Below, piece by piece: positions 29,130 to 38,094 of a stretch of DNA of 64,000 bases; position 1 is the stretch's first letter, and each line of letters begins with the position of its first letter. The stretch covers positions 1 through 64,000 of the forward strand of contig NZ_LWBS01000154.1 in NCBI RefSeq assembly GCF_001652265.1. The letters are read 5' to 3'. This DNA comes from Rhizobium leguminosarum (GTDB lineage Bacteria > Pseudomonadota > Alphaproteobacteria > Rhizobiales > Rhizobiaceae). Position numbers and translations under genes: made by a program. Under the pieces are notes generated by a model. It had not been told where the DNA came from. It searched no databases and saw nothing but the letters and a program-made list of their open reading frames with translations.

Positions 29130-29222
29130 GATTATGGTGGGGTCTGGCTGGCCGATGAAGTCAGCGATGCGCTCGACAGGTTCGCCGAACAGGAAGTCGA
29201 TGCGCCCACCCACTCCACATGA
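29130..29222 (+). pseudogene. Ribbon-helix-helix regulator remnant
   Basis: The frame reads YGGVWLADEVSDALDRF followed by AEQEVDAPTHS and a stop. It matches residues about 22-48 of the ribbon-helix-helix protein encoded at 50599-50805 (VRLADEIGEALDKFAEQEVDAPTRS), including 23 identical bases at 29187-29209 and 50716-50738. There is no start codon, and the second helix is missing. It is a scar of a lost gene related to one on the tRNA-Gly element. Confidence 0.65.
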
Positions 29223-29553
29223 GTTTCGGAACCCAAACGGTCCCTTGCCGTGCGTTGGCGCAAGGGCGTCAATCGTGGCGCTATGCAAACATTTAATTTT
29301 ATCGGTTGAGAACGAGGTCCAATGGCAAAGGCAACCTATCCTAGAGAATAGGTTTTCTCCCTCGAAAGTTTTTGATATTTACCCTGCATCGCACAACGCG
29401 AATAATCAGAAGCACGGCGAAATCGCTCGCGACATTGGGGCATGTCATGGGTAGTAGGACTGACGACGTCGGCCACCATAGGCGGATGCTCAATGAGCCC
29501 GCGATTGTTGTCGGGATCGCACATAAGCAGCGCCTGTCAACGAGCGCGCAACC

Positions 29554-30487
29554 ATGAGCTTGCCTAGCTCCAGCGATCCTGTCGAGAGCTCGCCGGATGA
29601 GACAATCGAGGCGCGCCGGGACGAAATGCCGGCTGCTGACCACAATCCTGCAAACGAGATGTCGCGCGTTCTGAGGACTGCGCCAATTCATCTTGCTGCA
29701 GACCCCTCCGGCGGTGCAATCGCCCACTGGAATCACGGCCCCTTGCATGATGTCGTCGAGCCCATGACGGACCACGTCATCATGGCTTACAACGGCGCGA
29801 TACAGCGCATGGAACGGCGGTCCGGAAGATCGATCGAGAGCGGAACGTTTCGTCGCGGGGTTGTGATCATCATCCCGGCTGGATCAAGCTCCCGATGGGA
29901 TATTCCAAAACCGGTTGATGTCGTTCAGCTCTATCTTCCCCGCTCGACGCTGACGCGCATCGCCGACGAAACTGATACTTTCACGCCGACCGATCTCTTG
30001 GAGCGAACGGCGCATCCGGACCTCATTACATCCCGATTGCTCCTGAGCGCAGCCGACGTCCTGGAAGGCAATACGGCACTGGATACGCTGTTCAGGCAGC
30101 AGTTGACCGACCTTCTGGCCACGCGCCTGCTGGCTGCGCACACAGGCAAGGCACCGAGCTATCAGCCGGCGCTTGGCGGCCTCGCGCCGAGCGTGCTGCG
30201 CCGGGCCATCGAACGATTGCGGTCGGACGCCGACGCGGACGTCTCCCTCGGGGCCCTCGCTGCCGATTCCGGGCTGTCGTGCTTTCAAGGAAAGCACGGG
30301 GCTTTCACCTCACAACTGGCTGCGTCAATATCGGCTCGAACAAGCCATAAACATGCTGCGCGATCCTCAAAATTCGATCGCGTTGGTCGCAGCCTCCCTC
30401 GGCTATGCCTCGCAAACAGCATTTGCAGCTGCATTCCGAAAATTGACCGGTGAAACACCGACTGATTGGCGGCGCCGCCACGGCTGA
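29554..30487 (+). pseudogene. AraC-family regulator, frameshifted in the DNA-binding domain
   Basis: Frame 1 (29554 to about 30275) encodes an AraC N-terminal sensing domain and the start of the first helix-turn-helix (VSLGALAADSGLS). Frame 2 (about 30275-30487) continues it: CRAFKESTGLSPHNWLRQYRL, then the second helix-turn-helix LVAASLGYASQTAFAAAFRKLTGETPTDW. Compared with the family, a few residues (usually RSHF) are missing at the junction, so a small deletion that is not a multiple of 3 broke the frame. It is either a pseudogene or a sequencing error. Intact, it would probably have regulated the genes at 30939-33088 (inference). Confidence 0.8.
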
Positions 30488-30551
30488 CCGCAATCTCCTT
30501 TCGCCCTCGCCTCAGATTCCCGACGGTCCGGTTCTTCGCTTCCACGCCATC

Positions 30552-30771
30552 GGTTCGAGCCCGCGACGACCATGCCGCGCAATCCCCCTGGCATGGCGTT
30601 GGTCGCAACCTCACTTGACTGCGCCTCGTAAACAGCCTTGGCCGCCACATTGCCGAAGCTGACCGGTAAAACGCCGGGCGATGAACTGCGGCAGCACCCG
30701 CAAAACCGCAATTGCTCTGCAATGGCGCCAATCCCTCTGGCGCAGCCGTAGACGTGTTTCGCTAAACCACC
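30552..30771 (+). pseudogene. Degenerate copy of an AraC C-terminus
   Basis: These bases follow the last 50 codons of the upstream AraC gene with many changes and an in-frame stop: LVATSLDCAS*TALAATLPKLTGKTPGDE against LVAASLGYASQTAFAAAFRKLTGETPTDW. The similarity starts near the equivalent of NMLRDPQ. The 3' part (30708-30771) recurs in inverted orientation at about 36034-36097. The rest of the 30488-30938 gap holds an 8-bp inverted repeat (ACGGGTCG / CGACCCGT near 30830) and no gene. Confidence 0.7.
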
Positions 30772-30938
30772 ATTGTGCCCATACCAATGGAACCTGCGGA
30801 GACAAAGGATGGTCTGGGACACCGATTACGGGTCGGTCGCAAGGAAGCGACCCGTAGCGGCTTGCATATCCGATTTTAGCAACTGTCCGTCCGGCGATGA
30901 CGGGCGCCGAAACAAATATTCTCCAAAGGATCAGCACA

Positions 30939-31769
30939 ATGACCTCCATTACAACCAGCGACGGTGTTCAGCTCTTTTACAAGGACTGGGGACCGAGGTC
31001 CGCTCAGCCGATCGTCTTTCACCATGGCTGGCCCCTCAGCTCCGACGATTGGGATAATCAAATGCTCTTCTTCCTCGGCAAAGGCTTTCGCGTGATCGCT
31101 CATGATCGCCGCGGCCACGGCCGATCGAGCCAGGTGAGTGACGGTCATGACATGGATCATTACACCTCCGATGTTGCCGCACTGATCGACTACCTCGATC
31201 TTCGCAACGCGATCCATGTCGGCCACTCTACCGGCGGCGGTGAAGCCGCGCGGTATGTCGCGCGGTACGGCAAAGGTCGCGTTACCAAACTGATCCTGAT
31301 TGCGGCCGTGCCGCCATTGATGTTGAAGACCGGCGCCAATCCCGGCGGTTTGCCGATCGAGGCATTCGACGGATTGCGCAGCCAGCTCGCTGCCAACCGT
31401 TCGCAGTTCTATCGCGATTTTCCGAGCGGCCCCTTCTACGGTTACAACCGCCCGGGTGCCGAGCCGTCGCAGGCAGTGATCTCAAATTGGTGGCGTCAGG
31501 GCATGATGGGCGGCGCGAAAGCGCATTACGAAGGCATTAAGGCATTCTCGGAGACGGATTTCACCGAGGACCTGAAGAGCATCACCGTGCCGACGCTGGT
31601 GCTGCATGGTGATGACGACCAGATCGTTCCGATCGGTGCTGCCGCCCCATTGTCGGCGAAGCTCCTGCAGGCCGGCACGCTGAAAATCTACGAGAAACTG
31701 CCGCATGGGCTGTGCACGACCCATGCAGATGTCGTCAATGCCGACATACTGGCCTTCATCACCGCCTAA
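30939..31769 (+). CDS. Alpha/beta hydrolase, non-heme chloroperoxidase type
   Basis: This is a 276-residue protein starting at [18 protein letters not shown], with AGGAT upstream. It has the full catalytic set of the chloroperoxidase/aryl-esterase branch: oxyanion-hole [22 protein letters not shown], nucleophile elbow GHSTGGGE (Ser97), the acid in [13 protein letters not shown], and the histidine in KLPHGLC. These enzymes are cytoplasmic esterases that can also perhydrolyse. The AraC gene upstream (now broken) is the likely former regulator. The gene is followed by a flavoprotein on the same strand. Confidence 0.87.
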   Translation: MTSITTSDGVQLFYKDWGPRSAQPIVFHHGWPLSSDDWDNQMLFFLGKGFRVIAHDRRGHGRSSQVSDGHDMDHYTSDVAALIDYLDLRNAIHVGHSTGGGEAARYVARYGKGRVTKLILIAAVPPLMLKTGANPGGLPIEAFDGLRSQLAANRSQFYRDFPSGPFYGYNRPGAEPSQAVISNWWRQGMMGGAKAHYEGIKAFSETDFTEDLKSITVPTLVLHGDDDQIVPIGAAAPLSAKLLQAGTLKIYEKLPHGLCTTHADVVNADILAFITA

Positions 31770-31882
31770 GCGACACCGCTTCACCAATCCGCGCGCCATC
31801 GTTACCGACCATCTCGCCGCCCATCCGGAGCGGCAACGGTGACGCGCGGCCCTTTGAAACTACAAACCACGGAGTGAATAAC

Positions 31883-33088
31883 ATGAGACTTGTGATTGTA
31901 GGCGCCGGGTTCGCCGGCATGTACGCCGCACTTTCCGCAGCCCGTCTGCGCGATATCGAAGGCGTTTCGCCCGAAGAGCTCGAAATCGCGCTGGTGTCCC
32001 CGGAACCGACGCTCGTCATCCGCCCCCGGCTTTATGAGCCGAAGCCCGAGAGCCTGACGGCACCTTTGCAGGATGTATTTGATGCCGTCGATGTCGCCTA
32101 CGTGCAGGGCAGCGTTGAAGCGGTCGACACGAAGGCCGGCACCGTAGACGTCGTCAACGCCAAGGGCGAACGAAAGTCCCTTCAGTATCATCGCCTTGTG
32201 CTCGCCACCGGCAGCCGGCTGTTCCGTCCAAATATTCCCGGCCTCGCCGAATACGCCTTCAGCGTCGATAACGTCGATGACGCCATTGCCCTTGATCGCC
32301 ACCTGCACGAGCTTGCGAAGATGCCGGCGTCGGCCGCGCGCGACACAATCGTTGTTGCCGGCGCCGGTTTCACAGGTATCGAGGCGGCGACCGAGATGCC
32401 TTCGCGGCTGCGGACCCTGTTCGACAAAACCGCCAATCCGCGTGTCATTATCGTCGACCGCAGCAGCGCGGTAGCTCCCGACATGGGCGAAGGTCCGCGC
32501 CCGATCATCGAGGAAGCACTTCGCAAGCTCGGCGTGGAAACGCGGCTCAATGCCGGCGTTTCATCGCTGGACAGATCGGGAGTTACGCTAAGTACCGGCG
32601 AGCATATCGAAACCATGACCGTGATCTGGGCGGCAGGCATACGTGCCAATCCGCTGACCACCAAAATTCCCGGCGAGCGTGACAAGTTCGACCGGCTGCT
32701 GGTCGATGGCTGCCTGCGCGTGCCGTCCGTACCCGGCGTCTTTGCCACCGGGGATGCGGCGCGCGCCGCTTGCGACGACTGCGGCAACTACGCACTGATG
32801 TCGTGCCAGCACGCCACACGCATGGGCGCCTTCGCGGGCAACAATGCCGCCGCTGAACTGTTAGGCGTGCCAGCACGGCAATATCACCAGGAAGCCTATG
32901 TCACCTGCCTCGACCTCGGCGATGCCGGAGCCCTCTTTACGCGAGGATGGGATCGCAAGGTGGAGATGGTCGGCGAGAAAGCGAAGGCGACCAAACAGGA
33001 GATCAACACCGTCTGGATCTATCCGCCGAAGCCCGAGCGCGCCGCAGCGCTGGCCTCAGCTGATCCGGAGCATGTGACCAAACTGTGA
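31883..33088 (+). CDS. NDH-2-like NAD(P)H/FAD oxidoreductase
   Basis: This is a 401-residue flavoprotein. The start MRLVIVGAGFAGMYAAL has GGAG 8 bases upstream; a longer frame to 31712 overlaps the preceding gene and is not used. Two Rossmann motifs are visible: GAGFAGMYAA (FAD) and VVAGAGFTGIEAATE (NADH). VPGVFATGDAA and YALMSCQHATRMG follow, the usual order in NDH-2 and related ferredoxin-reductase-like enzymes. No C-terminal membrane helix is evident, so it may be a soluble oxidoreductase rather than a respiratory NDH-2. It lies 113 bp after the chloroperoxidase-like gene. Confidence 0.82.
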   Translation: MRLVIVGAGFAGMYAALSAARLRDIEGVSPEELEIALVSPEPTLVIRPRLYEPKPESLTAPLQDVFDAVDVAYVQGSVEAVDTKAGTVDVVNAKGERKSLQYHRLVLATGSRLFRPNIPGLAEYAFSVDNVDDAIALDRHLHELAKMPASAARDTIVVAGAGFTGIEAATEMPSRLRTLFDKTANPRVIIVDRSSAVAPDMGEGPRPIIEEALRKLGVETRLNAGVSSLDRSGVTLSTGEHIETMTVIWAAGIRANPLTTKIPGERDKFDRLLVDGCLRVPSVPGVFATGDAARAACDDCGNYALMSCQHATRMGAFAGNNAAAELLGVPARQYHQEAYVTCLDLGDAGALFTRGWDRKVEMVGEKAKATKQEINTVWIYPPKPERAAALASADPEHVTKL

Positions 33089-33102
33089 TCGGATCCCAGA
33101 TG

Positions 33103-33131
33103 AGGCTGCGCTCCGAATAGGAGCGCAGCCT
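33103..33131. terminator. Strong hairpin after the NDH-2-like gene
   Basis: A perfect 12-bp stem, AGGCTGCGCTCC / GGAGCGCAGCCT, with a 5-nt loop starts 15 bp after the stop codon. There is no T-tract, so it is either a bidirectional hairpin or a Rho-assisted end. Confidence 0.6.
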
Positions 33132-33167
33132 GCCATATTCCGGCTTGTTCCTGACGCAACTCATCTT

Positions 33168-33413
33168 TCATCGATCATTTCTTCCCGAGCGCTTTCGGCT
33201 CGTAAGCAATCTTTGAAGGCGCGCGATACCATCGGGCTGGTGCGGCGCGATGCTTGCCATAAAAGGCACGAGACTCATGCCGGTAAAGAAAAGGATCTGG
33301 ACGATCAGGCGACCTGTCGGATGGTTTCCGCCCTGAATGTGTCACACGACGATCCCGGCAAACCCCAGAGTGTTAATCAGGACGAGCGGCAGGAAGTCGT
33401 CATCACCTGACAT
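33168..33413 (-). pseudogene. Small membrane protein gene interrupted by one TGA
   Basis: One continuous frame of 82 codons starts at ATG (MSGDDDFLPLVLINTLGFAG) and ends at TGA, with a single internal TGA at codon 24. After the stop it goes on as HIQGGNHPTGRLIVQILFF and TGMSLVPFMASIAPHQPDG. It has two hydrophobic stretches and no other disruption. It lies 71 bp downstream of the cupin gene on the same strand. It looks like a recent nonsense mutation in a small two-helix membrane protein of unknown function. There is no sign of a selenocysteine element. Confidence 0.55.
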
Positions 33414-33484
33414 AGCTGGGTTCACCGATCATGGTTTGTGTCAATGAACTGCCGGGCACGGCATCCTGTGCCCGGCCAGATCGC

Positions 33485-33910
33485 CTATTTCTTGATCGGG
33501 AAGGTCAGTTCCTGCTCAGCGGTATCGACCACGAAGACAGCGAGGAGCTTTGCCGGCTTAGTCTTGCTGGCATTTTCGCTGACACCGTGGCGATCGCCCG
33601 GAAATTCCGAAAAACTTTCACCTGCGCTATAGACAGTGACGGAGCCATCGTTGACCTGACTGCGGATCGCGCCTTCGAGAACGGTCGCGTATATGAAGGC
33701 GGATGCTGGATGTGTATGGCCCTCCGAGAAACCGCCCGGAGCATATTCGACGAGAACGCCCTTCATGCTCTTGCCGGGTACGTTCGGCAGTTTGTGGTCA
33801 TAGACCAGCGTAACCTTTGCACCCTCCTCGCCACCCGGCGCATCATGCGCAAGAGCCGAACCTGACAGGAGAGCCGTCAATGCGATGGCAAAAGCCAATG
33901 ACTTGATCAT
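33485..33910 (-). CDS. Secreted cupin-domain protein
   Basis: This is a 141-residue protein starting at MIKSLAFAIALTALLSGSALA, a clear signal peptide, with AAGGA upstream. The mature part holds one cupin: YAPGGFSEGHTHPASAFIYATVLEGAI with the G(x)5HxH(x)nE-like metal site, and FPGDRHGVSENAS as the second motif. Such periplasmic single-cupin proteins bind a metal and are mostly uncharacterised. It lies among redox and hydrolase genes in the accessory region. No substrate can be given. Confidence 0.83.
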   Translation of the reverse strand: MIKSLAFAIALTALLSGSALAHDAPGGEEGAKVTLVYDHKLPNVPGKSMKGVLVEYAPGGFSEGHTHPASAFIYATVLEGAIRSQVNDGSVTVYSAGESFSEFPGDRHGVSENASKTKPAKLLAVFVVDTAEQELTFPIKK

Positions 33911-34055
33911 GTTTATCGTCCTTTCGTGATTTGGAATGGATCGTAGTTTTTCTGTAACATGTTGTTTTTGTACATCTTTTCTATGTCTGGCGTAGCCATC
34001 AAATTGTAATGTTACGGGCGCATGGGCCGCGGTCAGGCGGCCCATGCGCAACTCT

Positions 34056-34807
34056 TTATTTTCTGGGCGTAGTCGCAAACCAATCGTCGAAACCGATGCG
34101 GCCGATGCGAGGATGATTGTCGGAGACGAGGGAACCGTCTTCCAGTTTGGTGCCGAAATAGCGGGCATCCGGATCTGCGACAACGGTGCGGGAATCTCCG
34201 ATCGCCTTGAGGTAGCGCGCGGCGAAATCGCAAAGACGCGCGCGCTCGGGGCCGCAGATTTCGATAATGCCGTTAACCGGTGCGGCAAGCGCCGCGTCAG
34301 TCACGAAATCGGCGACGTCGTCGGACGCGATCGGCTGTAGGGAACCTGTCGACAAGCGGGCCGTGTCGCCAACCGTGCCCTCCTGGGCGATGCCGCCGAG
34401 AAATTCCATGAACTGGGTGGAACGCACGATGGTGTAGGGAGTGCCGGCTTCCCGGATGATCTTTTCCTGGGCGACCTTGGCTCGAAGATAGCCGCTATCC
34501 GGCAACCGATCCGTGCCAACGATGGAAAGCGCGATGTGGTGTTTCACGCCGGCCTCGATTTCCGCTGCCATCAGGTTCTTGCCCGCCGTCTGAAAGAATT
34601 CAAGCACGGCCTTATCCTCGAAGGATGGCGAGTTCGCGAGATCGATCACCACGTCGGTATTCTTCAGTGCTTCCGCCAAGCCCTCCCGGTAAGGGTATTA
34701 ACGCCGGTTTTCGGGGCAGCGGCAATGACCTCATGCCCTTTCTTGCGCAGGCGCTCTGCGGTCTTGGAACCGATCAGGCCGGTTCCGCCGATAATCACGA
34801 TTTTCAT
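34056..34807 (-). pseudogene. NmrA-like NAD(P)-binding SDR, single-base frameshift
   Basis: The first frame, from ATG at 34807, gives MKIVIIGGTGLIGSKTAERL and continues GHEVIAAAPKTGVNTLTG (Rossmann motif GGTGLIG). The second frame gives AEALKNTDVVIDLANSPSF to the stop at 34056, including YTIVRSTQFMEFLG and the SDDVADFV segment of atypical SDRs. One missing base in a G-run near 34685 (ACCGGGAGGGC) separates the frames; adding one G restores TGEGLAEALKN. It is about 250 residues if intact. It is either a pseudogene or a homopolymer sequencing error. The family includes NmrA/YwnB-type nucleotide-binding reductases. Confidence 0.8.
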
Positions 34808-34950
34808 AAGACGCTCCATTTGCTGCGCGCCCATGCGGTGCGCGTGGTTCAATAGGTGGATAGGTGAAGGCCTGGTTGAAGCTCGGGCTTGAAGGCCGAG
34901 CACGGCCTTCAAGGATGCACGCTTTGGTTCGGCCTTAATTCGACAAGCGG

Positions 34951-35868
34951 TCAGTAGTCCCAGAAGACCGGGACCCAACGAAAGGCGTCGCCGTCGACCG
35001 CGACATGGCCAACGGAAGGAAACGGCATATGCGTTGCCACCAGCAGTTCGCCGGTCGCTGCAAGCTCCCGCAAAAGCCGGACCCGAACGCGGGCGGCCTC
35101 TTCGGGGTCGTGTTCGAAGCCGTTGAACCAGTCGGGGTGGTCGAACCCGACCGCGAACACCGCGTCGCCGGCAAACATCAGACGGTCGTTGCCTGAGGCC
35201 ACGCGGACCACGCTGTGCCCAGGGGTGTGCCCGCCGGCACGAGAGACGACCACGCCCGGCGCCACTTCATGCTCATCCTCGAACAGCCTGAGATGGCTGC
35301 GATACTCTTTGGCGAACCGTTTGGCGGCCGCCCGAAGCGCGTCGGGGAAGCCCGCCGGCATCGAGACGTGGGAGAAATCGGGCGACTCCCAAAATTTGAC
35401 CTCGGCAGCGGCCACGTGGATCCGCAGGTCCGGACGCAGCTGGTCCTTCACCCCGTCGACGAGCAGCCCGCCAACGTGGTCCATGTGCATGTGTGTAAGA
35501 ACCACGTCGGTCACGGATCCAAGATCGATGCCGGCGGCCTCCAGTCGCTTCATCAACTGCCCGGCCCGCGGCAAGTTCAAGTCCGGGTCCAATCCCAGCC
35601 CAGCGTCGATGAGGATGGTCTGCCCGCCGCTGCGCACCACGACCACGTTCAGCGCCCAGTCGAAAGCATCCACTGGCAGGAACATGTCGCCCAGCCAGGC
35701 GGCCCGGGCGGCCGGCTCGGCGTTGTGTCCCAACATCGCGGTTGGGAGCGGTAGCACGCCATCGCTGATCACCAGTACGTCAATCTCGCCGATCCGCACC
35801 GCGTAGCGCGACGGAACCAGCTCTTCGGGTGCCGGTCTACTGGGATGTGAGGTGTTGTCCAGTTTCAT
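34951..35868 (-). CDS. Metallo-beta-lactamase-fold hydrolase (lactonase-like)
   Basis: This is a 305-residue protein. The ATG at 35868 (MKLDNTSHPS) has a perfect AGGAGG 5 bases upstream; an in-frame ATG at 35904 also has AGGAG, so either could be used. The zinc motif is VLTHMHMDHVGG (His126, His128, Asp130, His131), followed by GGHTPGHSVV, FAGDAVFAVGF and a late ATHMPFPSVGH histidine. The order matches MBL hydrolases such as N-acyl-homoserine lactonases and related detoxifying enzymes. Quorum-signal cleavage is possible but not shown. Confidence 0.85.
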   Translation of the reverse strand: MKLDNTSHPSRPAPEELVPSRYAVRIGEIDVLVISDGVLPLPTAMLGHNAEPAARAAWLGDMFLPVDAFDWALNVVVVRSGGQTILIDAGLGLDPDLNLPRAGQLMKRLEAAGIDLGSVTDVVLTHMHMDHVGGLLVDGVKDQLRPDLRIHVAAAEVKFWESPDFSHVSMPAGFPDALRAAAKRFAKEYRSHLRLFEDEHEVAPGVVVSRAGGHTPGHSVVRVASGNDRLMFAGDAVFAVGFDHPDWFNGFEHDPEEAARVRVRLLRELAATGELLVATHMPFPSVGHVAVDGDAFRWVPVFWDY

Positions 35869-36033
35869 GCTTGCCTCCTGAGTGTTATTGATCATCTGGT
35901 TCATCTTTGAAAACTCCTGTGTTCTATCCTGGTGCTAATCCTGGGTGGCTTACGCTTCCTGGGCGGGAGGCGCAGTCAATGCGGGTGAAGTCTTTAGCGA
36001 TCGGCGACACACTCACTGCTGGCGTGTCCTCTA

Positions 36034-36165
36034 ATGATCTAGCGAAACCGATCTGCGGCTGCGCCAGAACGATTGCTGCCGCTGCAGAGCAATTGCTGTT
36101 GACGCATGCGCATGCGGCAATCGCCCGGGGTTTGACCGGTTTGTTGGATGCAGCCGCGAGAGAAA
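36034..36165 (-). pseudogene. Second scattered AraC C-terminal remnant
   Basis: Read on the minus strand, the bases GCGGCTGCATCC..ACCGGT..CCCGGGCGAT..CAATTGCTCTGC..TCTGGCGCAGCCG..GTTTCGCTA line up with the AraC-derived remnant at 30640-30771 in the same order. It is the third copy of this C-terminal segment in 6 kb. The rest of the gap 35905-36348 has no supported gene. Confidence 0.6.
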
Positions 36166-36348
36166 CGTCCCGCAATGATCCTCACAGACATCCTGGCCTT
36201 CGGGATCGTCGTTTTAGTGGTTCTCGACTGCTTCGATCTTAGGGTCGGCATCCGATATCGAGAAGCTGATCAGGGCATGGGAGACCTACCCCCCGACGAT
36301 GCGCGAGACCGGCGGACCGGGATTCTGACCAACCCCAACATCAGGTGC

Positions 36349-37245
36349 TCAGATGGCTTCGAGGGCTTTTGCCTCGCGGGCGATGAAATCGCAGACCAGT
36401 TTTACGCGCAACGGCACGATGCGACCAAAGGCGTGCAGTGCATTAAAGGGAGCGCTAGGGAACGCAAACCCCGCCGCGAGTGTAACAAGCGTGCCGCCTA
36501 CCAGGTCTTTCGCGACCAGACATCGCAGAAGATAGGCTGCTCCCAACCCACTCAGCGCAGCCTGAATGAGTGCGGCCCCTGAGTCGCAATCGACGCGCCC
36601 GAAGGGAATGAAGCTCGTCCCGTCCGGCAGGCGCAGAGGCTGCGTGACACCACCCAGCGCATAGCGGGCAAAGGGCAGAGCCGCCAGCGCTTCGGCAGTT
36701 GCAGGATTGCCCCAGGTCTTCAGAAAGGTTGGAGACCCGACGATCGTCATCGGCAGGTCGGCCAGGTGTCGAACCATGAGGTCCCCCGGCGCGGGATTTC
36801 CAACGCGCAGCACAACGTCGTAGTCCTCCCTGATCAGATCGACGAACCGATCCGTAAGTCCGACTTCGAGATGCAGGTTTGGATACTTGGCTGCAAAGCT
36901 TCCGAAGAGGCGCGGCAGCAGTAGAGGCGCCATTTCGCTAGGCATGCTGATGCGCAAGCGACCCGAGGGCGCAACGTCGGACCTGATCGCCTCTTCACTT
37001 GCATCCAGGTCCCGCAACAGCGGCGCAACGCGGTCGAAGAAAAGTTGCCCGTCCTGGGTAAGCATCAGGGCGCGCGTGGAGCGCAGGAACAGCCGGGCGC
37101 CAATCTTCTTTTCCAGCCGCGCCACGCTCTTCGACACCGCTGACGGTGTCGTCGCCAGATCGCGGGCCGCGGCACTGAACGATCCGGCCTCTACTGTCCG
37201 CACAAAAGCCATCAATCCGGGCATCTCGTTGAGCAGATTCGGCAT
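36349..37245 (-). CDS. LysR-family transcriptional regulator
   Basis: This is a 298-residue regulator starting at MPNLLNEMPGLMAFVRTVE; an upstream ATG at 37281 is less likely. The helix-turn-helix AGSFSAAARDLATTPSAVSKSVARLEKKIGA is followed by the LysR dimer helix and an effector domain (FGSFAAKYPNLHLEVGL, VRHLADLPMTIVGSP). It is of the CrgA/PecT-like class, often repressing or activating a divergent oxidoreductase gene. Here it is divergent from the SDR at 37340 with a 94-bp gap, so that SDR is the likely target. Confidence 0.88.
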   Translation of the reverse strand: MPNLLNEMPGLMAFVRTVEAGSFSAAARDLATTPSAVSKSVARLEKKIGARLFLRSTRALMLTQDGQLFFDRVAPLLRDLDASEEAIRSDVAPSGRLRISMPSEMAPLLLPRLFGSFAAKYPNLHLEVGLTDRFVDLIREDYDVVLRVGNPAPGDLMVRHLADLPMTIVGSPTFLKTWGNPATAEALAALPFARYALGGVTQPLRLPDGTSFIPFGRVDCDSGAALIQAALSGLGAAYLLRCLVAKDLVGGTLVTLAAGFAFPSAPFNALHAFGRIVPLRVKLVCDFIAREAKALEAI

Positions 37246-37339
37246 TTGCACCTCCGCGGCACAGATCATGTGCCCGCCCATGATCTAATGACGAAGGGTG
37301 GCAGCGTTTATCTAATTTCTCGTTGAAAGGAGATAAACA

Positions 37340-38089
37340 ATGCAACACCTCAAAGACAAGGTCGCCGTCATCACCGGCGGCAATAGCGGCATCGGCAAGG
37401 CGACCGCTCGGCTATTCGCGGAAGAAGGAGCGCAGGTCATCATTTCCGGGCGCCGGCAGGATGCTGTCGACCGCGCCGTGCAAGAAATCGGTCCGTCGGC
37501 CATCGGCTTCGTGGGTGATGCCGCCGACCTGGAAGATCATCGCAGGCTGGCGGACACCGTGAAGAGCCGCTTCGGCGGGCTCGACATCTACATGGCCAAT
37601 GCTGGGATCATCAATCTCACCACCTCCGCCGAGGTGACTCCGGCAGACTATGACCGGCATTTCGCAATCAATACGCGCGGCGTGTTCTTCGGCGTGCAGA
37701 CGATCGCCCCTCTGATCCGCGACGGCGGAAACATCATCGTTACCAGCTCGCTTGCGGCCACGAAGATCCTCCCGGATCATACCGTCTATGCCGGTTCAAA
37801 GGCAGCTACCGCCGCCTTTGCGAAAAACTGGGCGATCGAATTCAAGTCGCGGCGGATCCGCGTCAACATCCTGAGCCCGGGACCGGTCGAGACGGAAATC
37901 CTCGCCAAGCTGGGCGTATCGGAGGCCGAGCGGCCGGCATTCGAAGATTACATGGCTTCCCTGATCCCCGCCGGCCGTCTCGGCCGACCGGAAGAGTTGG
38001 CGCGCGCCGCACTCTTTCTCGCCTCCGATGCAGGAAGCTTTGTCAACGGGATCGAGCTTCATGTCGATGGCGGTATGACCCTGGCTTAA
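37340..38089 (+). CDS. Classical short-chain dehydrogenase/reductase
   Basis: This is a 249-residue SDR starting at MQHLKDKVAVITGGNSGIG, with AAGGAG upstream. It has the cofactor motif TGGNSGIG, the structural NAG (ANAGI), the catalytic Ser in VTSSLA, and Tyr150/Lys154 in YAGSK. A C-terminal ELHVDGGMTLA ends the domain. An Arg pair after the glycine motif (SGRRQDAV) favours NADP(H). The substrate is unknown. It ends 6 bp before an IS481-type transposase remnant, so its original downstream neighbours are lost. Confidence 0.9.
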   Translation: MQHLKDKVAVITGGNSGIGKATARLFAEEGAQVIISGRRQDAVDRAVQEIGPSAIGFVGDAADLEDHRRLADTVKSRFGGLDIYMANAGIINLTTSAEVTPADYDRHFAINTRGVFFGVQTIAPLIRDGGNIIVTSSLAATKILPDHTVYAGSKAATAAFAKNWAIEFKSRRIRVNILSPGPVETEILAKLGVSEAERPAFEDYMASLIPAGRLGRPEELARAALFLASDAGSFVNGIELHVDGGMTLA

Positions 38090-38094
38090 AAGGC

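Larger units (their letters stand above)
28689..29553. other. Gene-poor accessory stretch with palindromes and a gene remnant
   Basis: No complete gene is supported in these 865 bp. Short frames on either strand lack ribosome sites and family features. The stretch holds three TTCGGGATYCCGAA palindromes (29003-29119) and a truncated ribbon-helix-helix remnant (29130-29222). An AT-rich patch around 28835-28875 may contain the promoter of the M81 gene. Confidence 0.6.

Noticed and set aside
33168..33413. Selenocysteine-containing protein
   Set aside because: The internal TGA has no hairpin of the bacterial SECIS type directly after it, and no selenoprotein family fits; a nonsense mutation is simpler.
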